Origin: Streptomyces cadmiisoli
GTDB taxonomy: Bacteria; Actinomycetota; Actinomycetes; Streptomycetales; Streptomycetaceae
Length of the DNA: 64,000 bases
NCBI RefSeq assembly: GCF_003261055.1
Contig: NZ_CP030074.1
Location: 868,001-932,000 of the forward strand
Direction: 5' to 3'
The notes under the pieces are model-generated. The model was not told where the DNA came from and did not search any database. It was given only the letters and a program-made list of their open reading frames with translations. Every line of letters starts with the position of its first letter. Position 1 is the first letter of the stretch. Shown here one piece after another: positions 28,056 to 37,199 of the stretch. The translations under genes were made by a program, and so were the position numbers.

Positions 28056-28537
28056 GTGGTGCTGTTGACGTGGATCGCTGAGGTGGCGGCCGAGCCCCTG
28101 GTGCTGGAGCCGGCTGATCGGCGAGTGGAGTGGGAGACCAACACCTGGTCGCTGGGTGCGGCGGACGAGGACAGGAGTTCGTTGTCCGTCACCGAGGTGG
28201 TGGATGCCTTCGAGCGGACTGCTGCTGCCGTCCGGGAGCGCATTCGCGATCTGGGGTTTCCCGGGGTGGCGACGTTCTACGTGTGGCACGACGAACAGGC
28301 AGGGCAGCTCCGGTGCTCGACCGGTTCTGTGCCCCGGATGCGTTGCCGTTCACCGGTGCCTATGTGGCATCAGAGGACCTCCGTCCGGTCGTCGAGGGAT
28401 TTCTGGCCGACGACGAGCCGGGCTTCATCCCCTGGTCGGATCTGGACGACGCGCAGGGCCTCTCGGAGCAGGCCGAGACCGAACTGGAGATCGCGCCCTT
28501 GGATGTCTGGGTCAGCAGCGTCGGAGCCTCACACTGA
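28056..28537 (+). pseudogene. Passenger hypothetical gene, frameshifted
   Basis: From a GTG the frame encodes [20 protein letters not shown] and on to [20 protein letters not shown]. After a frame change near 28320 it continues as [20 protein letters not shown] and [20 protein letters not shown], ending VSSVGASH. Joined, this is an acidic soluble protein of about 160 residues with no recognised domain. It converges on the transposase gene, overlapping its stop by a few bases, and lies inside the element's inverted repeats. It may be a cargo gene or host DNA trapped by a second end. Confidence 0.5.
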
Positions 28538-29361
28538 CTGGTCCTGCCGGTTCACACGGACGAGTCGGCGGTGGCAGATGAGGGCGGCAGCGATGCCGAC
28601 GAAGGCGAGGAAGTGTTCTGCCTTGCGTTCGTAGCGGCGGTGCAGGCGGCGGCAGCCGGCGAGCCAGGAGACCGTCCTTTCAACAACCCATCGGTGACGG
28701 CCGAGTCGCTGTGAGGACTCGATGCCCTTACGGGCGATGCGATGGCGGATCCGGCGCTTGCGGAGCGATCGGCGCAGGTGGTCGTAGTCGTAGCCCTTGT
28801 CGGCGTGCAGCTTCGCCGGACGACGACGTCGGGGTCCGCGGGGAGAACGAATGGGTGGGATGCCGCGCACAAGCGGCTGCAGGCCGAGGCTGTCGTGCAT
28901 GTTGGCACCGGAGATGGCCACCGACAGAGGCAGTCCGTTCCGGTCGGTGATCAGGTGAATCTTCGATCCACTCTTGCCGCGGTCGGTCGGATTCGGTCCC
29001 GTCAGTGGCCCCCTTTTGCCGCCCGGACGCTGACCGAGTCGATCGCGCATCGCGACCAGTCCAGCTCACCACAGGCCCCGAGTTCGTCGAGAATGACCCG
29101 GTGGAGGCGGGCCCAGACACGGGCTCGGCTCCACCGGGCGAACCGCCGGTAGACCGTTTGCCAGCTCGGTCCGAAAACCGGCGGGAGCTGTCGCCAGGTG
29201 CAGCCTGAGGTCGCCACGAAGATGATCGCGGCCAGGGCCTCGCGGTCACCCGCCCGACGCCGGCCCCCGCCTTGCGGACGTATCACCTCCGTCGGCGGCA
29301 CCACCCGCCGGAACAGCACCCACAACTCGTCCGGCACCAGCCGCTCAACCAGATCCGTCAT
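28529..29361 (-). pseudogene. IS427-type transposase in two overlapping frames
   Basis: The 5' frame (29361-29002) reads MTDLVERLVPDELWVLFRRV, CTWRQLPPVFGPSWQTVYRR and DWSRCAIDSVSVRAAKGG, including the first catalytic Asp. The 3' frame (to 28529) reads KSGSKIHLITDRNGLPLSVA, LHADKGYDYDHLRRSLRKRR (second Asp) and RHRWVVERTVSWLAGCRRLH (Glu). The frames overlap by about 48 bases, the arrangement that IS427 elements resolve by programmed frameshifting. The element may therefore be functional. Confidence 0.72.
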
Positions 29362-29449
29362 GCACGGTTCAACGACCGATCACGCCATAAGAAACGACGT
29401 CTAAGGAGTACGCCGACAATCGTGCTCACGCAGGGTTCTGAGCACGCCG

Positions 29450-29578
29450 GGGGGCGTGCTCAGCCAGCAGCCCGGTCACGGTGGTGATGTAGGCGTAGGC
29501 GGTGCCGACGGATAACCCGAAGGCTGCGGCGATGCGGGTGAGGGTGTCGTGGTGACGCAGATAAAGGTCAAGCCTTAC
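29450..29578 (-). pseudogene. HTH fragment of an ISL2-type IS5 transposase
   Basis: On the minus strand the segment reads YLRHHDTLTRIAAAFGLSVG then TAYAYITTVTGLLAEHAP, the helix-turn-helix segment of ISL2/HARBI1-like IS5 transposases. Nothing else of the gene remains. Confidence 0.55.
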
Positions 29579-29777
29579 TGCTTACACCGAAACCTCAATG
29601 GTCTGTACCGAAATTTGTACCACAAGGTCGTGGGTGGGACGTTGACTCTCGACCGTGCTCCATGAGTGAATGCTGTTCAACTACCTACTATTTTAAGGTT
29701 AACTGCGGCAGTGGAATGGCATGCCGACGAGTCGCATACTGTCACCACGCATCATCAGTGTCCAGGAATGAGGAATT

Positions 29778-30407
29778 GTGCGCGAACTCGAAGCATGGAA
29801 TCAAATGCTTGCCCTTGCCACCCCGACGGGCAAGCCGGTAGCAAAGGGATCACCGCAGCGCACGGTCGCCGAGATGATCGCCGATATAATGGCCGATAGG
29901 CGGACTATTCCACCCACCTTGGTTCCCGCCGGGATAATCGATCCTGGCACCATCGAGATCCTCTCAGAGATCGCCAGTGCGGCAATTTCCGAGAATGGCA
30001 GGCCTTGTGCGGGCCACAAAGTTGCTGACGCCCCAAATGAGGCAATTCTGCGTCTTGAGCAAACGGGAGTAATGGACTGGTGCAGGCAGATGGTTCCGGC
30101 AGTCGAAATTTCCGGTGCTACATTCATCTATTATGACGAGGCTGAAGAAGACAGTAAGCTTCATGTGGATGAAAATGAAAAGTGGGTCTATAATCTTCTC
30201 GTTTGCCTTCATTACAGGAAGCCGGAAACGGGGTCGGGGTCAGCCACCTACTTTATGCTAGGAAACGGCATTACCAAAGCATACCGACTTAATGGCGGTC
30301 AAGCCATATTTTTCCACAGCGAATCTACTCCGCATGGCCGGACGCCCATAGTAGCCGATGAGCAAGTGCTCCTATTGGCTGTCGCTGTGGGGAAAAGTGG
30401 CAACTGA
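29778..30407 (+). CDS. Probable 2-oxoglutarate/Fe(II) oxygenase-like protein
   Basis: A 209-residue soluble protein from a GTG with ATGAGGAA just upstream. The C-terminal half resembles a double-stranded beta-helix oxygenase. An H-x-D pair (His129, Asp131 in LHVDENEKW) is followed by strands (YNLLVCLHYRK, ATYFMLGNGITKAYRLNGGQ), then a distal His186 and Arg188 (STPHGRTPI) and a final LLLAVAVG strand. The N-terminal 100 residues are unassigned. Base composition is clearly more A+T-rich than the flanks, like the RiPP island at 36-43 kb. It is bracketed by IS debris, so its native partners may have been lost. Confidence 0.5.
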   Translation: MRELEAWNQMLALATPTGKPVAKGSPQRTVAEMIADIMADRRTIPPTLVPAGIIDPGTIEILSEIASAAISENGRPCAGHKVADAPNEAILRLEQTGVMDWCRQMVPAVEISGATFIYYDEAEEDSKLHVDENEKWVYNLLVCLHYRKPETGSGSATYFMLGNGITKAYRLNGGQAIFFHSESTPHGRTPIVADEQVLLLAVAVGKSGN

Positions 30408-30930
30408 TTTCCGGTGGAGGAAGGCACCGCTTTCGCGGTCGCCGAACACCCATCGATCACGCGGGACAGGTGGAACCTTCCAAGGTACCGGTGCGCGACC
30501 CAGTGCATCGACTTGTTGCAGTGGCGACGCCTGGCCAGCCCATTTGAAGGTCAGCCGTCACATGTATTGATCCAGCGACGAGAACCTCGTCGTGGATGCC
30601 GCCCCCGGTAGTAGGCCACCCAACCGCGGACGATCCGGATCACCCTACGCAACTCAGCCTCGCCAATAGCCCCATGCAGCCTTCACGTTGGTCGATAATC
30701 GCGCCCGGAGGACCTCCCCCAAGACCGGGAAGTTTGCGAACCCCCTGATCGCAAGGTAGTTGATGTCCATGCTGCGACTGCGTAGAGCCAGGGCTGATTC
30801 AAAGTTCTGGGGGTCATGGAAATGTGCAGGTCGCCGGGGTGTGATGATCCTGCGGAAGCCCGTCACGAAGGCACCGAAGCTCCGGTTGACGGGGTGACCT
30901 TCCCAAGTCGCCCTGCCTGCCCGGAGCTTC
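30408..30930. other. Intergenic stretch, nothing recognised
   Basis: About 520 bases between the oxygenase-like gene and an ISAs1 remnant. No frame gives a convincing protein and no RNA motif was recognised. Confidence 0.4.
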
Positions 30931-30933
30931 GAT

Positions 30934-31605
30934 GTGCCGCCGTCTGCCATTGTCTGCCTGACCAAGTCGCCCACTGCCGCCCAGCGTGGCGTGAACGATG
31001 TCGCCGGACGCCTGTCCGTTCTCCGTGATCCGCGAGATCGGCGGGGCCGGCGCCATTCGCTGGGATCGGTCCTGCTCACCGCCTGCTGCGCGGTGCTGGC
31101 CGGGGCCCGCTCCTGTCTGGCCGTGGGCCAGTGGGCCCGCCACGCGCCCCTGGACGCACTCGCCCGCCTCGGCGTACGCGCCTGCGGCCCGCTCGGCGTG
31201 CGCCGTGCACCGTCGACCTCCACCATCCGCCGCCTCCTGACCCTCGTATGTCCCGGCGGGCTTGCCGACCTGCTCGGATGTGACCCGCTGGCAGCCGGCA
31301 CCTGGCCGTGGACGGCAAGGCCGCCCGCGGCTCGCGTACGGACACCGGACCGGCCGCCCACCTGCTCTCCGCCGTCCTGGACGGCGGACGCACCGTCAGC
31401 CAGCTACGCGTGCCGGACAAGACCACCGAGGTCACCGGCTTCACGAAGCTGCCGGCCCCGTTCGACCTGGCCGGTGTCGTGGTGAGTGCCGACGCCCTGC
31501 ACACCAACCGTGACCACGCCAGGTGGCTGGTGGAGGCGAAGAAGGCGCACTACCTGCTCATGGTCAAGCGGAACCAGCCGATGCTGCACCACACGCTGCT
31601 GGAGG
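30934..31605 (+). pseudogene. ISAs1-family transposase, truncated and frameshifted
   Basis: The N-terminal part reads GRLSVLRDPRDRRGRRHSLG then SVLLTACCAVLAGARSCLAV, the H_repeat-associated start of ISAs1 transposases. A shift near 31300 leads to LAVDGKAARGSRTDTG (first catalytic Asp), VPDKTTEVTGFTKLPAPFDL, VVVSADALHTN and HYLLMVKRNQPMLHHTLLEE. At about 31605 it is joined directly to a group II intron reverse transcriptase frame, so its C-terminus is missing. Confidence 0.82.
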
Positions 31606-32440
31606 AAGGACTGGGTGGTCGAGCTCGACATCGAGAAGTTCTTCGACGGTGTCCGCTGGGACCTCATCGTCAAGGCCGTGGAAGCGCACACCGACGCCGT
31701 CTGGGTGATTTTGTATGTCAAGCGGTGGCTCCAAGCCCCGCTGCAACTGCCCGACGGCACCTTGCAACAGCGGGACCGTGGAACCCCACAGGGCTCAGCG
31801 GTCTCGCCCGTGCTCGCGAACCTGTTCATGCACTACGCGCTCGACATGTGGCTGGACCGGGAGTTCCCCGCCGTCACGTTCGAGCGTTACGCCGATGACG
31901 CGGTCGTGCACTGCGTCTCGGAGCGTCAGGCCCGCCAGGTGCTGGCCGCGCTCACGGACAGGATGGAGGAAGTCGGGCTGCGCCTGCATCCCGACAAGAC
32001 CAGGATCGTCTACTGCCGGGACGGGAAACGCCAGGGCTCGTATGAGCACAAGGAGTTCACCTTCCTCGGGTACACGTTTCGCGCGCGGAAGTCGCAGGAC
32101 AAGCAGGGCAGGCGGTTCTTGTCCTTCGAGCCCGCGATCAGCAAGGACGCCTTGAAGAGGATCGGCAGGGAAGCGTCTTCACCGACGGTCCGACCTCTCC
32201 TTCGTGGAGCTCGCCCGACGGATCAATCCGATCGTGGCGGGCTGGATCAACTACTACGGCCGGTTCTACCGATCGGCCCTGATCCCTCTCCTGCAGCGCA
32301 TCAACGCCTACTTGGTGTGATGGATCCGGAAGAAGTACAGGCGGCTCTCGGCGTTGCGTAAGGCCCTTGGGAAGATGGGGGAGATCGCGAAGCGGTATCC
32401 CCGCATGTTCGCCCAGTGGCAGTTTACCACCGCAGCGTCC
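31606..32440 (+). pseudogene. Group II intron reverse transcriptase/maturase remnant
   Basis: The frame starts in the RT palm (WVVELDIEKFFDGVRWDLI). It continues through GTPQGSAVSPVLANLFMHYA and the catalytic YADD (FERYADDAVVHCV), then KTRIVYCRDGKRQG and FTFLGYTFRARKS. A frameshift near 32165 follows. The maturase-domain sequence (NPIVAGWINYYGRFYRSAL) continues in another frame, with an in-frame TGA at 32318-32320. The N-terminal RT motifs are missing and replaced by ISAs1 sequence. It is a pseudogene. Confidence 0.85.
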
Positions 32441-33029
32441 TCGGGCTGGTGATCAGGATGGCAAGAGCCGTGTAAAGGGAGATCTTTACGCACGGTGTGC
32501 GCCGTGAGGCGCTTCGCTGTATCCCCGACGCAATCGGGAGGAACTTGGAGGGAGGTTCTTGGGTCACCCGGCTTACCTGAACGCGAAAGCGAGAGGGGAC
32601 CATAGCATGCCGGGAAAGCGGTGGACGTGCCGGAGGCGTTCAGGACGTCGTGCCGCAAGGCCCGCACGATACGGTCAAGGCTGGATTGCTTGAAGCCTAA
32701 TTCCCAGAGTGAAAGTGACGCACCGTCGAAACAACGCCTGTAATCGACGCTTGCGCCATGCCCGGGCGTGAACCGTGAGACCGGGCAACCTCCATGGTGC
32801 AGGGCGCCGCACAACGAGGGCGGTCAAGGGAATGAGTGGGCGACCTACGTCGTGCTCGATACGTATAGCGAAGACGTACCACGGGATCGCCTACGGGGCG
32901 CGAGCCCTATGGCGACGGAGTGCCCGTAGTAGTCGCCGGAGTAACGACCGGCCGCGAAGTCCGGGAAAGCCGGAATGAGGGCGAAGGGGCACAGGTAATC
33001 AGGATGTTCAGACGGGGAGGGATGCGAAA

Positions 33030-34814
33030 TTGCAGAGTGCTGAAACCGTCCTGGGCGTCATCCGGGAGCGCGGCAGGCGTGGCCTGCCGCTGGAAAGGCT
33101 GTATCGGCAGCTGTTCAACAGAGAGTTATTCCTGCTGGCCTACGGTCGCATCTACGCCAACAAGGGCGCGATGACGCCCGGGGCCACCCAGGAGACCGTG
33201 GACGGTATGTCCCTGGCCAAGATTGACAGGATCATCACGGCTCTGCGTGCGGAGTCCTATCGGTGGTCCCCAGCCAGGAGGGTGTATATCCCGAAGAAGA
33301 ACGGGAAGCGCCCTTTGGGGATGCCTCCGTGGTCGGACAAATTGGTCGCGGAAGTAGTGCGCATACTCCTTGAGGCGTACTACGACGTCCAGTTCTCCGA
33401 CCGCTCACACGGTTTCCGCCCCAAACGGGGTTGCCACACCGCTCTTGATGAGGTGGTGTCGGTATGGAAGGGAACGCACTGGATGATCGAGGGAGACATC
33501 TCCGACTGTTTCGGGAGTCCTGACCATAGTGTCATGCTCTCAACGTTGGCGGAGAGGATCCACGACGGCCGGTTCCTTCAACTGATCGACCGGATGCTCA
33601 AGGCCGGGTATTTGGGGGACTGGCAGTGGAACGACACGCTCAGCGGAGCACCGCAAGGCGGTGTTGCTTCACCGATTTTGTCCAATATCTATCTGGACCG
33701 GTTCGATCAGTTCGTTGAACAGCAGCTATTTCCGGATTACAACCGGGGTGGACGACGACGCACCCACCGTGCGTATGAGATCGTCGAAAACCGGATTGCG
33801 AGGGCCAGGCGACACGGTGACCGGGAAGCGGTGCGGGCGCTGCGGCGCGAACGCCGTTCCCTGCCGAGTCAAGACCCCAACGATCCTGGGTATCGGCGTC
33901 TTCGATACGTTCGGTATTGCGACGACTTCCTGCTCGGGTTCGCCGGTCCCAAGAGCGAGGCCGTTGAGATCAAGGAAAGGATCAGGGAGTTCCTGCGTGA
34001 CGAGCTCAAGCTGGAACTGTCCGAGCCTAAAACCCTGATCACGCACGCCACCAGCCAGGCGGCGCGCTTCCTCGGCTACGAGATCAGAGCACAGCATGCC
34101 GACACGAAGATCACTCGGAATCGCCGGGCGGTCAACGGCGCCATCGGCCTGTTCGTGCCCAGGGACGTCATCCGGGACAGATGCGCCCGCTACATGAGCG
34201 GAGGAAAACCCGCGTTGCGCGGTCCGCTGCTTCACGACGAGGACTTCACGATCGTCGCGAAGTACGGCTCCGAGTATCGGGGGTTCGTCCAGTACTACCT
34301 TCTCGCCCAGGACGTTTCACGCCTGGGACCGTTGCGCTGGGTCATGGAGACCTCGATGCTCAAGACCCTGGCCAGCAAGCACAAGTCGACCGTCACGAAG
34401 ATGGCCCGCAGGTACAAAGCGACCGTCGATACTCCTGACGGCCGGCGGACGTGCTTCCAGGTCACGGTGCAACGTGAGAAGTGGAAGAAACCACTGGTCG
34501 CCCGCTTCGGCGGGATCCCGCTCAAGCGACAGCGCAAAACCGTCATCATCGACCGCCAGCCCGTCATGGCCACTGCCAAACGCAACGAGCTGATTCACCG
34601 GCTCCTGGCAGGGCAATGTGAGATGTGCGAGGGACGGGACGGACTGCAAGTCCACCACGTCCGCAAACTCGCCGATCTCAACAAACCGGGACGGCCGGAA
34701 CGGCCGCAATGGGTACGTCTGATGGCCATGCGTAAACGCAAGACCCTCGTGGTCTGCGAACACTGCCATCAGGAAATCCACGCGGGACGGGGAACAGCCA
34801 CTACTCGGAAATGA
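33030..34814 (+). CDS. ltrA: Group II intron maturase (RT-maturase-HNH)
   Basis: A 594-residue intron-encoded protein of full length. The RT domain runs from about residue 20 to 330: KIDRIITALRAESYRWSPAR, GKRPLGMPPWSDKLVAEVVR, HGFRPKRGCHTALDEV, SGAPQGGVASPILSNIYLD, and the catalytic YCDD in RYVRYCDDFLLGF. The maturase/X domain follows (FLGYEIRAQHADTK, YRGFVQYYLLAQDVSRL). A C-terminal HNH endonuclease has paired zinc Cys (CEMCEGRDGLQVHHV; VCEHCHQEIHAG). It starts at TTG with GGGAGGGA upstream. The protein stabilises intron folding, drives splicing and primes reverse transcription at the target. Confidence 0.93.
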   Translation: MQSAETVLGVIRERGRRGLPLERLYRQLFNRELFLLAYGRIYANKGAMTPGATQETVDGMSLAKIDRIITALRAESYRWSPARRVYIPKKNGKRPLGMPPWSDKLVAEVVRILLEAYYDVQFSDRSHGFRPKRGCHTALDEVVSVWKGTHWMIEGDISDCFGSPDHSVMLSTLAERIHDGRFLQLIDRMLKAGYLGDWQWNDTLSGAPQGGVASPILSNIYLDRFDQFVEQQLFPDYNRGGRRRTHRAYEIVENRIARARRHGDREAVRALRRERRSLPSQDPNDPGYRRLRYVRYCDDFLLGFAGPKSEAVEIKERIREFLRDELKLELSEPKTLITHATSQAARFLGYEIRAQHADTKITRNRRAVNGAIGLFVPRDVIRDRCARYMSGGKPALRGPLLHDEDFTIVAKYGSEYRGFVQYYLLAQDVSRLGPLRWVMETSMLKTLASKHKSTVTKMARRYKATVDTPDGRRTCFQVTVQREKWKKPLVARFGGIPLKRQRKTVIIDRQPVMATAKRNELIHRLLAGQCEMCEGRDGLQVHHVRKLADLNKPGRPERPQWVRLMAMRKRKTLVVCEHCHQEIHAGRGTATTRK

Positions 34815-34822
34815 TCACTGGA

Positions 34823-34916
34823 GAGCGGTATGCCGGGAAACTGGCCCGTACCGTTCGGGAAGGGGCCGTCGGAAAAGGACCCGAACCACGGGCACCTCGT
34901 CGGCGGCCTACTTCAC
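34823..34916 (+). ncRNA. Group II intron domains V and VI (inner intron)
   Basis: Domain V is the 34-nt hairpin starting GAGCGGTATGCC and closing with GGCCCGTACCGTTC, with a GGGAAACT apical region. The following domain VI-like arm (34857-34916) ends in CCTACTTCAC with the terminal AC expected of a 3' splice site. This is the catalytic core and branch-point region of the ribozyme. Confidence 0.78.
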
Positions 34917-34959
34917 TCCGTGAGAGCCGGGGGGCGAAATTCCCTCCGGCTACTCGACT

Positions 34960-35533
34960 CTTGCCGTCGACCTGCATCTGGGCGAGGACATCGCCTTCGT
35001 GGGTCATCGCCGCGATCAGTGGGATGGCTGGCTGGTCTTTGGTGCGAGAGCCTCTCACCGTCTCCCTGCCGATAGCGATCACGCGTCGGTTCGTGGGAGG
35101 GCTGCCTCGTTCGTCGAGGAAGCGGCCAATGGCCTTGTCCAGGGCGTCATCGTCCACCGCGGCCAGGACGAGGCGGATGGTCGTGGGGTGTGGCGGGCGG
35201 ATGAGGCCGGTCAGCGGGTCGGGGTGGATGTCGGCGTACACCAGAAAGCTCCGTACGCCGACAGCGGAACCCGAGCCGGGACAGGACGCGTTGCGGAGCG
35301 TCCTCGGCCCACTCGCCGATCGCGGCCATCGAGGTGGCGCCGGCCAGGACAGCCGCGGCCACTGTGGTCAGCAGCGCCGTCCATAGGGGGCGGATCCCGC
35401 GACGCCGTCGCGGATCGGACACGTCATTCAGGTATGTGCGCAGGTCAGCTACGGTTTCCAGTGCGATGAGACTGGAGGCATCCCCCAGTTGTTCCAGGCA
35501 GGAGGGCATACGGGAAGACTGGTGGGCAGGCAT
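34960..35533 (-). pseudogene. ISAs1-family transposase, N-terminal part, broken
   Basis: On the minus strand: ALETVADLRTYLNDVSDPRR, LTTVAAAVLAGATSMAAIGE and RVLSRLGFRCRRTE. After a frameshift near 35270 it continues as PHPTTIRLVLAAVDDDALD, PAIPLIAAMTHEGDVLAQMQ and VDGKS. The frame ends where the outer group II intron's 3' end lies, so the intron entered antisense to this transposase. It is a different copy from the plus-strand ISAs1 remnant at 30.9 kb. Confidence 0.8.
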
Positions 35534-35564
35534 GGACTCGCTCGGTGCTCATTCAGATTCGACA

Positions 35565-35697
35565 CCCACGTGATCAGCAGCGGCCATGCCTGCACTGCTT
35601 CAGGACCCGACACCATCGAGAGCCGACGAGTCGTCACATCACGCGCTCAGCAGACGAACCGCCCACCTCGACGCTTCTCAACGACCCTGCCCCTGGA
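35565..35697. repeat. Dispersed about 100-bp repeat (copy B)
   Basis: It shares CGGCCATGCCTG, CGAACCGCCCACCT and CTTCTCAA with the copy at 25046-25145. It lies immediately upstream of the ISAs1 transposase start, consistent with being that IS's left end. Confidence 0.5.
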
Positions 35698-35754
35698 GGG
35701 GCAACGCTGAAAACGCTCAATCACACAAGGGCGAAAAGCCTACGCTGACCGCGT

Positions 35755-35935
35755 CGCCACTAATACCAAGGACCCACTGATCACCGAACTGGAGCAGCGG
35801 CACCGCTTGCGGGCCCGCGCCGAGGACCCGCATTCACGCTGCCCGCACCACCGGCCTACGCAACCTCGCTCTGCACGGCGCCTCACAGAAATTCCCCTCC
35901 CTGCGAGCAGCACCACCCGACCGAGCCGTTGAATC
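35755..35935 (+). pseudogene. IS1380-family transposase scrap
   Basis: The frame PLITELEQRHRLRARAEDP, followed in a shifted frame by RTTGLRNLALHGASQ, matches the catalytic-Glu region of IS1380 transposases (RHRxRARxEDRIRxAKxTGLxNLPLH). Only this fragment with a shift remains. Confidence 0.55.
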
Positions 35936-36015
35936 CAGTGCCCACACCACACCGGTCTCGTATGCCATACCCGCTCAGCACAGAAGTACTCAGCTAATGG
36001 CTTTGCCTAACCCGT

Positions 36016-37197
36016 TTACGCTCTGGAGAATGTCAGATCGGCGCGGGCCTCATCAATCCAACTAAAAGGTATGCCGTTAGGCAGAATCCCATCCCGCAAA
36101 TCTTGCCTCAGCAAGTCCCAACGACGATATCCGTGAGAATTCGCGATATTCTCCCTTACTTCAGTCTCATGATGAAAAGTAACGACGACCCCAGTCCGAA
36201 TCTTATGATCTCTGAGTTGCGTCATCGCGTGCCATAGCATCACCTCCGTGGAAAATTGGGCAAATTTTTCCATTATGCCGATTAGGCGCAAGGAGGCCTC
36301 TCGATGATCCGCTAGAATTTCAGCTAGCGCAGACCCAATCGAGGAGTCCCCGGGCAAAGAATGAGCAAGTCGACTACGCCCCTCAATCGGAGGCTTAGAT
36401 TCACTATTCAAGAGCAGTGGCAAGTACTTCTTAAAACGCCCACTCCCAAATACGAAACGGGCCAGTGCAGGTGTGATTTGTTCTCTATCATATCCAAGTA
36501 GCGGATCATGCGGCAGGTAACGCGGCCCCGCAACGAATGGTCGAGCCTTGTTGTGAACAATACCGCCATCGGCCGTCGACGCTAGATACTTAAGAGCCCT
36601 TAGTGCATCATGCTTTTTTATATCAGTACCAACGCAAATTGCTTCTAGGGACCCATCGGGATCAACCAATCCGCTCCTCTTTAGAATAAGCCGCCAAATC
36701 CTGTCAGGATAATACATACCCGCAGCGGTTCCGTACAGGTCAACTGCTTGGGATCTAGTAATCAAATTTAGGCCATAGAGCTTTCGAACGGCGGCGTGAA
36801 TATTGACAAGAGCCACACTTACAGCGCGGTGCCCGTCTTCAGGATTTGTCGCGACCGCGACACCGTCGTCAGAATCAAACAGACCCAAGCGGTACATTCG
36901 ATACACGGCGCCCACGCCTTGCACACCCGCTGGCCAGCATTCGGCTGCTCGAACAGCACCCATACTGGAGGACCCCAGGACCTGCGCGCCGTCAGTAGCA
37001 ACGTCCACAACTTCTCGCGGTGAAACAGGCAGAACGTGCGAAAAGGAACCGTCGATGAGAAGTATACGAGTACTTCCGGTTTCCCTAGCTTTGTATATGT
37101 CCCCACGCTTTGCCGGCGGAAGCACTCGAGCTTGCGGGAGAACGGAATGCACCTCATTCGGTGAAATCGAAGGGCCGGTAAATACGGTTGTTGTCAT
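36016..37197 (-). CDS. tfuA: TfuA-like protein (YcaO partner)
   Basis: A 393-residue protein beginning MTTTVFTGPSISPNEVHSVL. The TfuA domain covers about residues 1-230: VLPPAKRGDIYKA, ILLIDGSFSHVLPVSPREVV, and the signature GSSSMGAVRAAECWPAGVQG with YRMYRLGLFDSDDGVAV. The C-terminal 160 residues are unassigned. TfuA proteins act with YcaO enzymes to convert backbone amides to thioamides, as in methyl-coenzyme M reductase maturation and thioamide-containing RiPPs, probably by delivering sulfide. The ATG lies 2 bases beyond the stop of the upstream ycaO gene, so the two are translationally coupled. Composition is A+T-rich relative to Streptomyces norms, suggesting transfer. Confidence 0.87.
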   Translation of the reverse strand: MTTTVFTGPSISPNEVHSVLPQARVLPPAKRGDIYKARETGSTRILLIDGSFSHVLPVSPREVVDVATDGAQVLGSSSMGAVRAAECWPAGVQGVGAVYRMYRLGLFDSDDGVAVATNPEDGHRAVSVALVNIHAAVRKLYGLNLITRSQAVDLYGTAAGMYYPDRIWRLILKRSGLVDPDGSLEAICVGTDIKKHDALRALKYLASTADGGIVHNKARPFVAGPRYLPHDPLLGYDREQITPALARFVFGSGRFKKYLPLLLNSESKPPIEGRSRLAHSLPGDSSIGSALAEILADHREASLRLIGIMEKFAQFSTEVMLWHAMTQLRDHKIRTGVVVTFHHETEVRENIANSHGYRRWDLLRQDLRDGILPNGIPFSWIDEARADLTFSRA

Positions 37198-37199
37198 GG

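Larger units (their letters stand above)
28005..29401. mobile_element. IS427-type IS5 element carrying a passenger gene
   Basis: Inverted ends GACGTCGTTTCTT (28005-28017) and AAGAAACGACGTC (29389-29401) match perfectly and are flanked by TAA on both sides (28002-28004, 29402-29404), a 3-bp target duplication typical of this IS5 subgroup. Inside are a minus-strand transposase (29361-28529) and, between its 3' end and the left inverted repeat, about 500 bp with an unrelated plus-strand gene. IS5-type elements normally hold only the transposase. Confidence 0.75.
32497..34916 (+). mobile_element. Inner group II intron, apparently complete, inside another intron
   Basis: It begins GTGCGCCGTGAGGCGC at 32497, the GUGYG consensus 5' end. 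About 530 nt of structured leader follow (GAGACCGGGCAACCTCC, GAATGAGTGGGCGACC...), then the maturase gene at 33030-34814. Domain V starts GAGCGGTATGCCGGGAAACT at 34823 (34 nt). Domain VI ends CGGCCTACTTCAC at 34916, with a candidate branch-point A at 34910. The 5' and 3' boundaries are exactly those that rebuild domain V of the outer intron. All ribozyme ends plus an intact maturase suggest a mobile, splicing-competent element. Confidence 0.82.
31606..34958 (+). mobile_element. Outer group II intron, 5'-truncated, split by a second intron
   Basis: The 3' part of a group II intron: a decayed reverse transcriptase (31606-32440), then domain V beginning GAGCCGTGTAAAGGGAGATC at 32465. Domain V is interrupted after CACGGT (32491-32496) and resumes at 34917 with TCCGTGAGAGCC, then a domain VI-like stem ending GGCTACTCGAC at 34958. 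Joining the two sides gives a 34-nt domain V with GAGCCGTG pairing to CACGGTTC. The 5' ribozyme domains are missing, so this intron cannot splice. Its 3' exon is antisense ISAs1 transposase sequence. Confidence 0.75.

Noticed and set aside
31606..32361. A functional diversity-generating or defence reverse transcriptase
   Set aside because: The frame lacks its N-terminal RT motifs, is frameshifted and has an adjoining group II domain V, so it is an intron maturase relic.
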